DNA of 36,343 bases. Origin: an uncultured Porphyromonas sp. (GTDB lineage: Bacteria; Bacteroidota; Bacteroidia; Bacteroidales; Porphyromonadaceae). The notes beneath the pieces were generated by a model that saw nothing but the letters and a program-made list of their open reading frames with translations, did not search any database and was not told where the DNA came from. The stretch covers positions 1-36,343 of the forward strand of contig NZ_CALHVI010000035.1 in assembly GCF_938039215.1 (NCBI RefSeq), read 5' to 3'. This document shows, in pieces, positions 14,632 through 27,700 of the stretch (positions are counted from its first letter, which is position 1; every line of letters starts with the position of its first letter). The position numbers were made by a program, and so were the translations under genes.

Positions 14632-14899
14632 TCACTTCGCTGAGGCATGCTGTGTCATGCTCGTCACCCATAGATAGCTCGCAAAAGGAACTAGGATAGC
14701 CCCTCCCTGCTCGCCACTGGAGCATTCCTCCCCACCCCATCACCAAGCACCTCCTCCACCCAACCTCAAAGTACCTTCTCAGCCGACCTCTGTACTTCTC
14801 CTTTCAGGTCATACAAAGAAGGAGAAGCCTCCACGACTTCTCCTCTGTGCAGTACAGTCATCTCCACCGCTCCCGCACCTCTTCCCAATGCACAGCAGC
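14632..14899. other. Non-coding intergenic stretch with strand-biased C content
   Basis: No plausible gene is visible here on either strand. The plus strand is strongly C-rich and poor in G. A weak hairpin (GGAGAAG at 14821-14827 with CTTCTCC at 14837-14843) is present. The left edge holds a decayed array-C unit. A short minus-strand open frame at 14555-14746 only translates the palindromes and is not a gene. Confidence 0.55.
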
Positions 14900-14946
14900 A
14901 AGAGGGGCTACCCACAGACCCGCAGGTCTGATGGGTAGCCCCTCTT
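14900..14946 (-). terminator. Long hairpin downstream of the fimbrillin-like lipoprotein gene
   Basis: A perfect 15-bp outer stem (AAGAGGGGCTACCCA at 14900-14914 with its complement at 14932-14946) continues as a 6-bp inner stem (14915-14920 with 14925-14930) closing a CGCA loop, with one unpaired base between. It lies about 76 nt past the lipoprotein stop. No U-tract follows on the minus strand. Confidence 0.7.
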
Positions 14947-15022
14947 AGACTGAATAAGGATCCTAATTTACTCGGCTTCCCGAGGAAGGATAGGATGCCT
15001 TGGTCTTTCCGAGCTTTATCCC

Positions 15023-17203
15023 TTAGTGAGCAAAGATATAATTGCGATCCTGTCGATTGATCACAGAGACTCCAGGTTCCTTAGAGAAGAGATAGAGCGG
15101 GAAGGAGAAGTAGTGGGTAGCATCCTTCGGAAGGTCCTTGATATAGGCCTTAGTAGTTGCATCCTTGTGATACATATAGCTATAGACGATATCACTTGGG
15201 CCATAGTTCTCCCTCGTACGGGTAAGCCAGTGACCTTCGATCGTATTGTCCGTGCTTGACCTACGGCAAAGGTAGCCAGAAGGAGGCATAAGCAGACCAG
15301 CCTTATTGTAATAGACCGATGGGATCGAGGAGCCTGGATAAGCCTCCACGAGTGGTTTCCCATGTGGCATTTGTGCACGAGAGACCACTGCAAACTTATC
15401 TATGAACGCTGCACCTGGAGTCGTATATATAGGTGTTTGCATATAGAACTTTCGCAGGACGATGCTATTGCCATTGTAGGAAAGTTTGTCCGCCTGAGGT
15501 GCAGTACGGAAGACATTCTTCGTCTCGAGATCCTGTGCCGTCTGGATATCGCTATTCTCACCGATATAGCAAGAGTGGATACGGATGTGGTCTCGCATGA
15601 AGATGTACATGTAGGCGACACGGCTCTTATTATCCTTGACGAGGAGTGACTTATCCCCCGTATAAGCGGCCTCTTCAGCAGCCGTAGGCTTACCAAAGCG
15701 AAGAGCATAGATAGGCTTCTGGACACCTAGATCACCCTGTCCAAGGATGATATTCAGGAGATCTTGCGGCATCGTACCTCCGACAGCATCTCTCCAGTAG
15801 GTAGCGGCACCTGCCAGACGCTTACCTGCAACCTCGATCGTCTCAACCTTCGTCCCAGAAGAATAGGCTGCTGAGTTCTGGTAGTAAACAGGGTAGTTGT
15901 TCGTAGAGATAAGATCGGGAGGCAAGATACCAGCGATCTCTTCAGCCGTTGGGATGTGCAGATCCAGAGTGTTACCGTTATTGTCCTTGAAGGTCTGCCC
16001 ATGAGCAACGTCATCGGGTCTAAAGAAGATACCCTGCTCATCTAGACGCATAGAATTGTAGAGTGGCCTAACTTGGTAACCATCGAGGATGGGGTGACGA
16101 CTTGATGGTTGATTTATAGCTATAGCTCTACTATTATCCTTGTAGAACATACGATAGTTCCAGTACTGCAGAGGGATCAAGTTCTCATGGATCGGGCTCG
16201 TATGCTTCTGAATCTTGATCGTCTTCAGAGCGATCTTACCAGCCATCGCTTCAGGGAGCACCTTAGGAGCCCTATCTAGGATATACTTCTTCTGAACAGC
16301 TTCGCTTTCGAAGATGGGGAGGATGTACCCCTCGTAGTCCCTATCGCGACCATCCTGCTTCGAGACAAGCGGAGCGTAGACGATGTAGTAGCCTGCATCG
16401 GCACCTGGCTGAAGCGTCAGAGGTGCAGAGAACAGATAGTTACGGCTCGAGGTATTAGGGTCCATTTCGCTGGTTGCAGCAAAGTACTCCTGACTATTCG
16501 ACTTACTCTTGGCAAGTCGAATCCCCCTTGCTCCAAGGCCATGCAGCTCAAGGCCCTTCAGCGAGAGGACTTCGTCTGTTTCATTGACGAGCTTACAGCG
16601 GATGAGGCTACCGATGAGGCGGAACTTCATAGACTCGTTCTTGAAGGACTTACCATTGGTTCCTGGCGTAGCCGTAATATCAGCCTTCGCTTGGAGAGCG
16701 ATGGGGAAGTCCGTGATGGGCGTACGAGGTCCCGTCTGAGCAAGGTATGGTGCGGTAGTAGGGTAGTCGTTCAAAGGCTTGCTGCTGCTTCCGTTGAAGC
16801 CAATGAAGACAGAGAGACGGATCTGATCACCGACATCATTAGATGCTAGGATATCGCCCTTATAGGAGAGCTTCTTCCCGCCTTCACTTACCTTCAGCTT
16901 GATAGCTCTAAGGGGTTGACTCCCCTTAGTACCATCTACCGAGGTGATACCACAGAGAGCGTCGACCTCTTCACCATCAGTGAACTTAGGTGTAAGGCTA
17001 GTGTTCCCTGGTGCAGTACCAGGCTCTAGCTGCAGTGCCCTAGCGAATTCATCGAGAGGATCACTGAGATCCCCTTCTAGGTCAAGCGTAACCAGCTGGG
17101 TCTCCTCCGAAGAGGCTTCAGTCCCTTGGATAGGATCCTGCGCTTCCTTTTGGCACGCTGTGAATGCCATAACCATGGCAAGCAGTAATAGGATTTTTTT
17201 CAT
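15023..17203 (-). CDS. Large fimbrillin-like lipoprotein of unknown function
   Basis: This is a 726-aa exported lipoprotein. The signal peptide MKKILLLLAMVMAFTAC ends in a lipobox with the lipidated Cys17. Residues of about 80-330 follow the style of Bacteroidota fimbrillin-like (FimA/Mfa-type) domains: a PLRAIKLKVSEGGKKLSYKGDI strand pattern, then MKFRLIGSLIRCKLVNETDEVLSLKGLELHGL. The C-terminal 350 residues (from LIPLQYWNYRMFY) do not match anything I can name with confidence. Segments such as LHIPTAEEIAGILPP, YWRDAVGG and YALRFG hint at a FISUMP or C-type-lectin-like module. It probably sits on the cell surface as an adhesin or minor fimbrial component. It is monocistronic, with a promoter element at 17340-17347 and a leader of roughly 130 nt. 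The call beyond 'lipoprotein' is tentative. Confidence 0.72.
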   Translation of the reverse strand: MKKILLLLAMVMAFTACQKEAQDPIQGTEASSEETQLVTLDLEGDLSDPLDEFARALQLEPGTAPGNTSLTPKFTDGEEVDALCGITSVDGTKGSQPLRAIKLKVSEGGKKLSYKGDILASNDVGDQIRLSVFIGFNGSSSKPLNDYPTTAPYLAQTGPRTPITDFPIALQAKADITATPGTNGKSFKNESMKFRLIGSLIRCKLVNETDEVLSLKGLELHGLGARGIRLAKSKSNSQEYFAATSEMDPNTSSRNYLFSAPLTLQPGADAGYYIVYAPLVSKQDGRDRDYEGYILPIFESEAVQKKYILDRAPKVLPEAMAGKIALKTIKIQKHTSPIHENLIPLQYWNYRMFYKDNSRAIAINQPSSRHPILDGYQVRPLYNSMRLDEQGIFFRPDDVAHGQTFKDNNGNTLDLHIPTAEEIAGILPPDLISTNNYPVYYQNSAAYSSGTKVETIEVAGKRLAGAATYWRDAVGGTMPQDLLNIILGQGDLGVQKPIYALRFGKPTAAEEAAYTGDKSLLVKDNKSRVAYMYIFMRDHIRIHSCYIGENSDIQTAQDLETKNVFRTAPQADKLSYNGNSIVLRKFYMQTPIYTTPGAAFIDKFAVVSRAQMPHGKPLVEAYPGSSIPSVYYNKAGLLMPPSGYLCRRSSTDNTIEGHWLTRTRENYGPSDIVYSYMYHKDATTKAYIKDLPKDATHYFSFPLYLFSKEPGVSVINRQDRNYIFAH

Positions 17204-17339
17204 AGACTTGTATTATAGAGACACACAAGAGCGCGAGCTACAAAGACCATATAGAAGTGGACCTTTGCTTTCCCCACACAAGCAATTCTACAACAATTCG
17301 AAGGGGTTGGGGGGATACAACAATCTCGCGTTTCGGGCA

Positions 17340-17347
17340 CAAAGGTA
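17340..17347 (-). promoter_or_regulatory. Promoter -7 element for the lipoprotein gene
   Basis: TACCTTTG on the minus strand matches TAnnTTTG. It lies 137 nt before the ATG at 17203, implying a leader of about 130 nt. The upstream DNA is AT-rich (TATATATTGTG) but has no good -33 TTTG. Confidence 0.45.
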
Positions 17348-17528
17348 CACAATATATACTTATAAAGTAGGCACTTAGTAGATATACACCCCGATCCCCA
17401 GCCTTGGATCATAACATTTATACACAATTGAGCCTAATTCCTTGTCAGGTTGCTCCCTTTTCGCAAGATAACACACAATATAGAGCACCTCTCAAGAGCT
17501 ATGAGACAAAGAGCGAGAAGAAATAAAT
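17348..17528. other. AT-rich intergenic region, no gene seen
   Basis: This stretch separates the lipoprotein promoter from the terminator of the sigma-factor operon. It is noticeably AT-rich, with several CACAAT/ATTGTG runs, and contains no supported coding region or RNA gene. Confidence 0.5.
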
Positions 17529-17586
17529 AAGTCGCCCTTCTCCCCCTCGGTCTTGTCCTACCGAGCTAGGGGAAGAAGGGCGACTT
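17529..17586 (-). terminator. Terminator of the ECF sigma operon
   Basis: A long stem (AAGTCGCCCTTC arm at 17529-17540 and its complement near 17575-17586, extended by an inner CTCGGT/ACCGAG pair) is followed on the minus strand by the U-rich TTATTTATTTCTTC. It lies 21 nt past the last gene of the operon. Confidence 0.85.
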
Positions 17587-17607
17587 ACTTGTACTATCCA
17601 GCTATCG

Positions 17608-18111
17608 CTAGCGACGATAGATGCGCATACCACGTCGGGTGCTAGGGTGTCGCTTAAGCGAGTCCAAGGAGCCTCGCCTCAGATAAATACGCCTACCAAG
17701 ACGACCCATCGTCCTACGCTCTAGCTGATAGATGCGCTCAACCTGCTGGGGGCTGAGGAAGCGACGATACTCCTTGTAGTATTTCTTACGGATGGCTAGG
17801 ATCTGTTCGCTCCGCTCGAAGCGCTCTTGGATAGCCCGATCGATCTCTGCATCGCTGCGCTCACCAGACTGAGCCGTCTCCTGAGGGGAAAGTGCCCAGA
17901 TCTCCTGCTGCTGCATACAGTAGAGATCTTCGAACTTACGGGTAGTCTCTTCGTCGAAGCCAAGGCTCTTAGCGATATAAGAGGCTTGAGCCCGACTCAG
18001 CTCTTGCCGTGAAGGGAGAGGAGCCTTTGTCGCTTGAGGTTGAGCATATAGGGCACTGCTCACGAAGAGCATCAAGGTCACTAGGACCAGCTTCATTGGG
18101 TTTCTCATCAT
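17608..18111 (-). CDS. Periplasmic protein of the ECF sigma operon (possibly Spy/CpxP-like)
   Basis: This is a 167-aa exported protein. A signal peptide (MKLVLVTLMLFVSSALYAQ, starting from Met6) precedes a mainly helical, Arg/Glu/Gln-rich mature part. Segments such as AQASYIAKSLGFDEETTRKFEDLYCMQQQEI, YKEYRRFLSPQQVERIYQLERR recall the helical hairpins of Spy/CpxP-type periplasmic chaperones and zinc-resistance-associated proteins, but identity is too weak to claim membership. The start lies 13 nt after the membrane-protein gene stop, and it is the third gene of the unit sigma factor, membrane protein, periplasmic protein. It may sense or relieve envelope stress and feed back on the sigma factor; that is inferred from context only. 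Confidence 0.7.
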   Translation of the reverse strand: MMRNPMKLVLVTLMLFVSSALYAQPQATKAPLPSRQELSRAQASYIAKSLGFDEETTRKFEDLYCMQQQEIWALSPQETAQSGERSDAEIDRAIQERFERSEQILAIRKKYYKEYRRFLSPQQVERIYQLERRTMGRLGRRIYLRRGSLDSLKRHPSTRRGMRIYRR

Positions 18112-18124
18112 GATCTTACTTCTA

Positions 18125-18505
18125 TTAGAAACTTATGTACAACTCATCCTGATAGACGCTCAGGATGAACTCTTGATCGGAGGGACTGAGCTTCTCGAAG
18201 GCGAGGGAGATCCCTTCGGCAGAAGGGGAGGTAGGCGAAGCAACCTCGCTGAGCGGCGCAAAGCTTATGATCGCCCAGAGCACCACGGCGACCATCGCCA
18301 CCACCCCACCCAGCCACGGCAGGACACGGCGCATCCGCACACTATGAGCTGGCACCGCCCGAGCTGGCACTCCCCTAGCCTCCTTCTCCTCTGCAATGGA
18401 TGCAAGTACTGCCTTCTCGATGGCATCAAATGTCCCTTCGGGCACAGTATAAGGCATCCGACGGGGCAGCTTATCTAGATCCAATTCTTCCATAGGACTA
18501 ATCAT
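18125..18505 (-). CDS. Single-pass membrane protein, candidate anti-sigma factor
   Basis: This is a 126-aa protein with a cytoplasmic N-terminus containing the motif LPRRMPYTVPEGTFDAIEKAV. It closely follows the Bacteroidota 'PYxVPEGYF' pattern found in small proteins encoded next to ECF sigma factors. One membrane helix (VLPWLGGVVAMVAVVLWAII, about residues 62-81) precedes a short periplasmic tail. No zinc-binding HxxxCxxC anti-sigma motif is present. Its ATG overlaps the sigma gene's stop region by 8 nt; an in-frame ATG at 18493 is an alternative start with no overlap. Topology and coupling support a role in holding the sigma factor at the membrane, but this is an inference. Confidence 0.72.
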   Translation of the reverse strand: MISPMEELDLDKLPRRMPYTVPEGTFDAIEKAVLASIAEEKEARGVPARAVPAHSVRMRRVLPWLGGVVAMVAVVLWAIISFAPLSEVASPTSPSAEGISLAFEKLSPSDQEFILSVYQDELYISF

Positions 18506-19055
18506 TCTCTTTGAGGTACTTCATTATGCTCTCTTTCGCCAAGTGATAGTTGGCCTTAGCACTGCTGGGCGTGCCGTCGATGACCCGAGCGATCTCCTCG
18601 TAGCTCATCTCTTCGTAGTAGCGGAGGTTGAAGGCTAGCTGCTGCTTCTGCGGTAGCCTGAGGATCGCCTGCTGTAAGCGAACTAAAATCTCATCCTCAC
18701 TGACTCCCTGCCCTCCCCCTCCGCTAGAGGTATAGGGCAGTTGGCTGGGAAGCAAATCCTCCAGAGCAGCCATCGGCTCCCGACGACGCTCGAGACAGCG
18801 AAGGGCTTCTCCCGTGGCGATCGTATAGATCCAGCTACGCAGGCTCCCCGCCTTATCCCGCTTCGGGAGGGCTCGATAGACACGGATCCAAGTCTCTTGG
18901 CTAGCATCTTCGGCATCTTCGTGTACGACGACGAGTCTACGGATATGCCAATAGATACGCTCATTGTAGGACTGCAGCAGCAGGTGGAACCCCTGCTCCA
19001 GCGACTCCTTTAGGGTGCGAGTCAGCTCTTCGTCGGTCAGTGGCAGTCTAGTCAT
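18498..19055 (-). CDS. ECF-family RNA polymerase sigma factor
   Basis: This is a 185-aa sigma-70 factor of the extracytoplasmic-function group, directing RNA polymerase to a dedicated promoter set. Region 2 spans about residues 20-85 (LLQSYNERIYWHIRRL, EDAEDASQETWIRVYRAL, LRSWIYTIATGEALRCLERR). Region 4 spans about residues 125-180 and has the helix-turn-helix LPQKQQLAFNLRYYEEMSYEEIARVIDGTPSSAKANYHLAKESI. The intervening linker is Gly/Ser-rich. It is the first gene of a three-gene operon with a membrane protein and a periplasmic protein, the usual layout for an envelope-stress ECF circuit. No standard TAnnTTTG promoter is seen upstream, which would fit autoregulation from an ECF-specific promoter. 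Confidence 0.93.
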   Translation of the reverse strand: MTRLPLTDEELTRTLKESLEQGFHLLLQSYNERIYWHIRRLVVVHEDAEDASQETWIRVYRALPKRDKAGSLRSWIYTIATGEALRCLERRREPMAALEDLLPSQLPYTSSGGGGQGVSEDEILVRLQQAILRLPQKQQLAFNLRYYEEMSYEEIARVIDGTPSSAKANYHLAKESIMKYLKEND

Positions 19056-19174
19056 TCGGTCTCGTTTTATCGGTCTCTATACCCCTAAGACCTGTCTAAT
19101 GTCCCAAAGTCAAATCGAGGGGAATAATTCTTGGGGGGGTAGAGCTACCGACGCTCCTACGATACGAATATAGT

Positions 19175-19220
19175 AAAGCCCCTCCTCAAGGTATCATCGG
19201 ATGCCTTGAGGAGGGGCTTT
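19175..19220 (-). terminator. Terminator of the rhuM-family gene
   Basis: A perfect 17-bp stem (19175-19191, starting AAAGCCCCTCCTC, with its complement at 19204-19220) closes a 12-nt loop, 25 nt past the RhuM stop. Any U-rich part is provided by the AAAG/CTTT base of the stem. Confidence 0.82.
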
Positions 19221-19245
19221 AGGATAGGAGGCTTCGTGAGGGTAC

Positions 19246-20238
19246 TTAGCCCTTCAGCGCCTTGAGATCTCGGTCGAGCTCACGGATACTCTCCAGACGC
19301 TCTACCTCTCGCTCGTGCTCGTGGTAGAGGGCATATTGCTCTTCAGCCTGATGGAGGGCGAGCTCATGAGTGATCTTGCCAGCATGGTCTAGGATGGTAT
19401 ACTCATTCATCGTGAGGATGAGGCCTAGACGCTCGATCCAGTCCTTCATATACATCGGTCGCTGCGCTCGGGCTTGGGCTTCGGCGAAGGCCAGATATTG
19501 CTCGACGATCAGCTTCAGTGCTTGGAGCTCTTCCTCGGTGAGGTAGTTCTTCCCAGTCGTCACATCTGCCTTGCGCACCTTGCCTGGCACCTTCGTCGTG
19601 GTCAGCCCCATCATCGGGAGTGAAGCATTCGCCCGGTAGTAGATGAGTTCGGCTGCCGTCTGTCCACTGACGGCGAAGAGGAGCTTATTCTGCACCTCCT
19701 TATAGAAGGTCTGTGTCGCCTCACTCCGAGGGTCGTAGTCGATACTCGTAGCATAGATATCCTTGATCTGCTGGTAGAAGATCCGCTCGGAGAGCCGTAT
19801 CTCACGGATACGATCAAGGAGCTCCTTGAAGTAGTTGTATGAAGAGCCTGTCTTCAGACGCTCATCATCCAGAGTAAAGCCCTTGATAAGGTACTCCCTC
19901 AGGCGCTGTGTCGCCCACTGACGAAACCTCGTGCCCTGCTGGGACTTCACCCGATAGCCGACGGAGATAATGACATCAAGATTGTAGAAGTTCGTGGGCT
20001 TAGTAGAAAAATCGGAAATCCCGATTTTTCTCTTCGTCTGTTCCTCTTGAAGCTCCCCCTCCTCATAGATATGGAGGACATGCTCGTTGACCGTCGTACG
20101 TGACTTCCCGAAGAGAGTAGCCATCTGGTCAAGTGAGAGCCATACGGTCTCGTCGTCCATACGGACATCAAGCCGGATCGTCCCATCTTGGGACTCGTAG
20201 AGGAGGAGAGGTTCGGTAGAGGTGGGTAGTGTAGACAT
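19246..20238 (-). CDS. RhuM family protein
   Basis: This is a 330-aa protein of the virulence-associated RhuM family (first named in a Salmonella pathogenicity island). The N-terminal domain (about 22-55) contains WLSLDQMATLFGKSRTTVNEHV, a helix-turn-helix-like segment suggesting DNA binding. The family core follows: FYNLDVIISVGYRVKSQQGTRFRQWATQRLREYLIKGF (about 83-120). The C-terminal part has ASLPMMGLTT, LTEEELQALKLIVEQYLAFAEAQA and HELALHQAEEQY. The molecular function is unknown; members often occur near restriction-modification, Fic or mobile genes. Here it stands alone with its own promoter element (20265-20272) and terminator, just past the rpoC terminator, which suggests a compact acquired cassette. 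Length is typical. Confidence 0.9.
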   Translation of the reverse strand: MSTLPTSTEPLLLYESQDGTIRLDVRMDDETVWLSLDQMATLFGKSRTTVNEHVLHIYEEGELQEEQTKRKIGISDFSTKPTNFYNLDVIISVGYRVKSQQGTRFRQWATQRLREYLIKGFTLDDERLKTGSSYNYFKELLDRIREIRLSERIFYQQIKDIYATSIDYDPRSEATQTFYKEVQNKLLFAVSGQTAAELIYYRANASLPMMGLTTTKVPGKVRKADVTTGKNYLTEEELQALKLIVEQYLAFAEAQARAQRPMYMKDWIERLGLILTMNEYTILDHAGKITHELALHQAEEQYALYHEHEREVERLESIRELDRDLKALKG

Positions 20239-20264
20239 AAGTCGAAGTCATGTGATCTATAGCA

Positions 20265-20272
20265 CAAAGGTA
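20265..20272 (-). promoter_or_regulatory. Promoter -7 element for the rhuM-family gene
   Basis: TACCTTTG on the minus strand matches TAnnTTTG and lies 26 nt upstream of the ATG at 20238. It sits 19 bp downstream of the rpoC terminator hairpin. The T-tract of that terminator occupies the place where a -33 element would be expected. Confidence 0.5.
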
Positions 20273-20291
20273 CGGTAGATACACAAAAAAG

Positions 20292-20327
20292 CCCGCCCTA
20301 AGGTGTCATCTGACACCTTAGGGCGGG
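20292..20327 (-). terminator. Strong intrinsic terminator of the rpoBC operon
   Basis: A perfect 17-bp stem (CCCGCCCTAAGGTGTCA at 20292-20308 with its complement at 20311-20327) is followed on the minus strand by CTTTTTTGTGT. It is the clearest U-tract terminator in the window and lies 24 nt past the rpoC stop. Confidence 0.93.
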
Positions 20328-20351
20328 GTGGATAATTAGTGGAGGAAGGTA

Positions 20352-24713
<4,362 letters not shown>

Positions 24714-24740
24714 AATCGATATGGGAAATAATTCGGGATC

Positions 24741-27700
24741 TTATTCGAGAGAGAAGCTCAGACCTAAGCCCTTGAGCTCGTTAAGAAGCACGTTGAGTGA
24801 CTCTGGGATACCTGGTGTAGGCATAGGATCACCCTTGACAATCGCTTCGTAAGCCTTGGAGCGACCGTGGACATCATCCGACTTGATCGTCAGGATCTCC
24901 TGTAGGATGTGTGAAGCACCGAAGGCTTCAAGAGCCCAGACTTCCATCTCCCCGAAGCGCTGCCCCCCATGCTGAGCCTTACCACCAAGTGGCTGCTGCG
25001 TGATGAGTGAGTAAGGACCGATCGAACGAGCGTGCATCTTGTCATCGACCATGTGACCGAGCTTGAGGAAGTAAGTCACACCGACCGTAGCAGGCTGGTC
25101 GAAGCGCTCACCCGTCCCCCCATCATAGAGGTAGGTCTTACCATTGCGAGGCAGACCAGCCTTGTCCGTCCAAGCGTGCATATCGTCGAGTGATGCTCCA
25201 TCGAAGATAGGAGTAGCGAACTTGCAGTCGAGACGACGACCAGCCCAAGCAAGGACAGCTTCGAAGATCTGACCGAGGTTCATTCGCGAAGGCACACCAA
25301 GAGGGTTCAAGCAGAGGTCTACAGGCGTACCATCTTCGAGGAAGGGCATATCTTCTTGGCGTACGACCTTGGAGACGATACCCTTATTACCATGTCGACC
25401 GGCCATCTTGTCCCCGACTTGGATCTTACGCTTCTTAGCGATGTAGACCTTAGCCATCTGGATGATACCAGAGGGGAGTTCGTCACCCATCGTCTCATCG
25501 AGCTTCTTACGACGAAGGTCAGACTCGTACTCCTTAGACTTCTTGAGATAGTTGGAGATCACCTCAGTGATGAGCTTATCCGTATGTTCGTTGCCCGTCC
25601 ATCCTGAGAAGATGATCTCGTTGTAGTTCAGAGCTTCGAGCTCCGTACGAGAGAACTTAGCCCCCTTGCGGATCTTCTCGACACCGAGGAAGTCCTTCAC
25701 GCTATTCTTACAAGTCTTACCCGTGGTCAGCTTGTGAAGCTTGTCGAGGAAGAGCTCACGAAGCTCAGCCTGCTTACGCTCAGCCTTCTCTTCGAGGGAA
25801 GCGATAGCCTCCTTCAGCTCAGAGCGGTTCTTCTTCGTCGCCTTAGAGTAGAGCTTAGTATCGACAATGACCCCACGGAGTGAAGGAGTAGCCTTGAGTG
25901 AAGCATCCTTCACGTCGCCAGCCTTGTCCCCGAAGATCGCACGCAGAAGCTTTTCTTCTGGCGTAGGATCTGACTCACCCTTAGGAGTGATCTTACCGAT
26001 GAGGATATCACCGGGCTCTACACGAGCACCGACACGGATGATACCATGCTCATCAAGGTTCTTCGTAGCATCATCGCTGACATTGGGGATATCATTGGTC
26101 AGCTCTTCGAGACCACGCTTGGTCTCACGAACCTCCAGAGTATATTCATCGACATGTACAGAAGTGAAGAAGTCTTCGCGAACGAGGCGTTCGTTCAGTA
26201 CGATAGCATCTTCATAGTTGTATCCCTTCCAAGGCATGTAAGCGACCTGGACATTGCGTCCCAGAGCCAGCTCTCCTGCCTGAGTAGAGTACCCTTCAGT
26301 CAAGACATCGCCAGCTTCGACACGCTGCCCCTTGAAGCAGATAGGACGGAGATCGATCGTCGTACTCTGGTTCGTCTTGCGGAACTTAGGAAGGTTATAG
26401 GTAGTGATCGGATCTTCGAAGCTAACGAAGAGTTCGTCATCAGTGTGATCGTAGCGGATCTTAATCGAAGTAGCATCTACGAAGACGACTTCCCCAGCAC
26501 GTTCAGCCACAATCTGCGTACGAGAGTCACGGACAAGCTGTCCTTCGATACCAGTCCCGACAATAGGAGCTTCGGGGCGGAGGAGAGGTACAGCCTGACG
26601 CATCATGTTCGATCCCATGAGCGCACGGTTAGCATCGTCATGCTCGAGGAAGGGGATCAGAGAAGCTGCAATCGAAGCGATCTGCGTAGGAGCAACGTCC
26701 ATGAGCTGTACTTCGGCAGGTGAGACAACGGGGAAGTCAGCTTCCTTACGAGCCTTGACTGCGTCACGGATGAAGCGACCTTCTTCGTCCAGAGGAGCAT
26801 TCCCCTGAGCTACGATGAGGTCTTCTTCTTCCTCTGCGGTGTAGTACTTCAGAGCTTCGTCAGAGAAGTCTACCTTCCCGTTCTCTACACTTCTATATGG
26901 AGTGGTGATGAAACCAAGGTCATTGATCTTCGCATAGACACAGAGCGAGGAGATCAGACCGATGTTTGGTCCTTCAGGAGTCTCAATTGGGCAGAGACGA
27001 CCGTAGTGGGTATAGTGTACGTCACGCACCTCGAAGCCTGCACGCTCACGAGAGAGACCACCAGGACCAAGAGCCGAAAGACGGCGCTTGTGCGTGATCT
27101 CTGCCAGAGGATTCGTCTGGTCCATGAACTGGGAGAGGGCATTCGTCCCAAAGAAGGAGTTGACTACCGAAGACAGAGCCTTAGCGTTGATCAGATCCGT
27201 AGGCACGAAGACTTCGTTGTCACGAACGTTCATACGCTCACGGACGGTACGAGCCATACGAGCTAGACCGACACCAAACTGATTGTAGAGCTGTTCGCCT
27301 ACGGTACGAACACGACGATTGGAGAGGTGGTCGATATCATCGACGATCTCCTTCGAATTGACCAGACCGATGAGATACTTGATGATCGCTACGATATCTT
27401 CATTGGTGAGGACACGCACCTCAGGGTCGATGTCGAGACCAAGCTTCTTATTGATACGATAGCGGCCTACCTCACCGAGGTCATAGCGCTTATCTGAGAA
27501 GAAGAGGTTCGAGAGGACTTCACGTGCGTTGGCTTCGTCAGCTGGATCGGCATTACGCAGCTGGCGATAGATGTAGTAGAGAGCATCGTGCTCCGAATTA
27601 CAAGGATCCTTCTGCAGCGTATTGAAGATAAGGGTGAAGTCCAGAGAGTCCTCTGTCTTCTCCTTATGAAGAAGGATGGTCTTGTTGCTTGACTCAAGGA

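Noticed and set aside
14555..14746. A 63-aa minus-strand open frame with repeated HSWV/HEWG motifs
   Set aside because: The repeating peptide is simply the translation of the CCCATGAATGGG palindromes with their 24-bp (8-codon) period.
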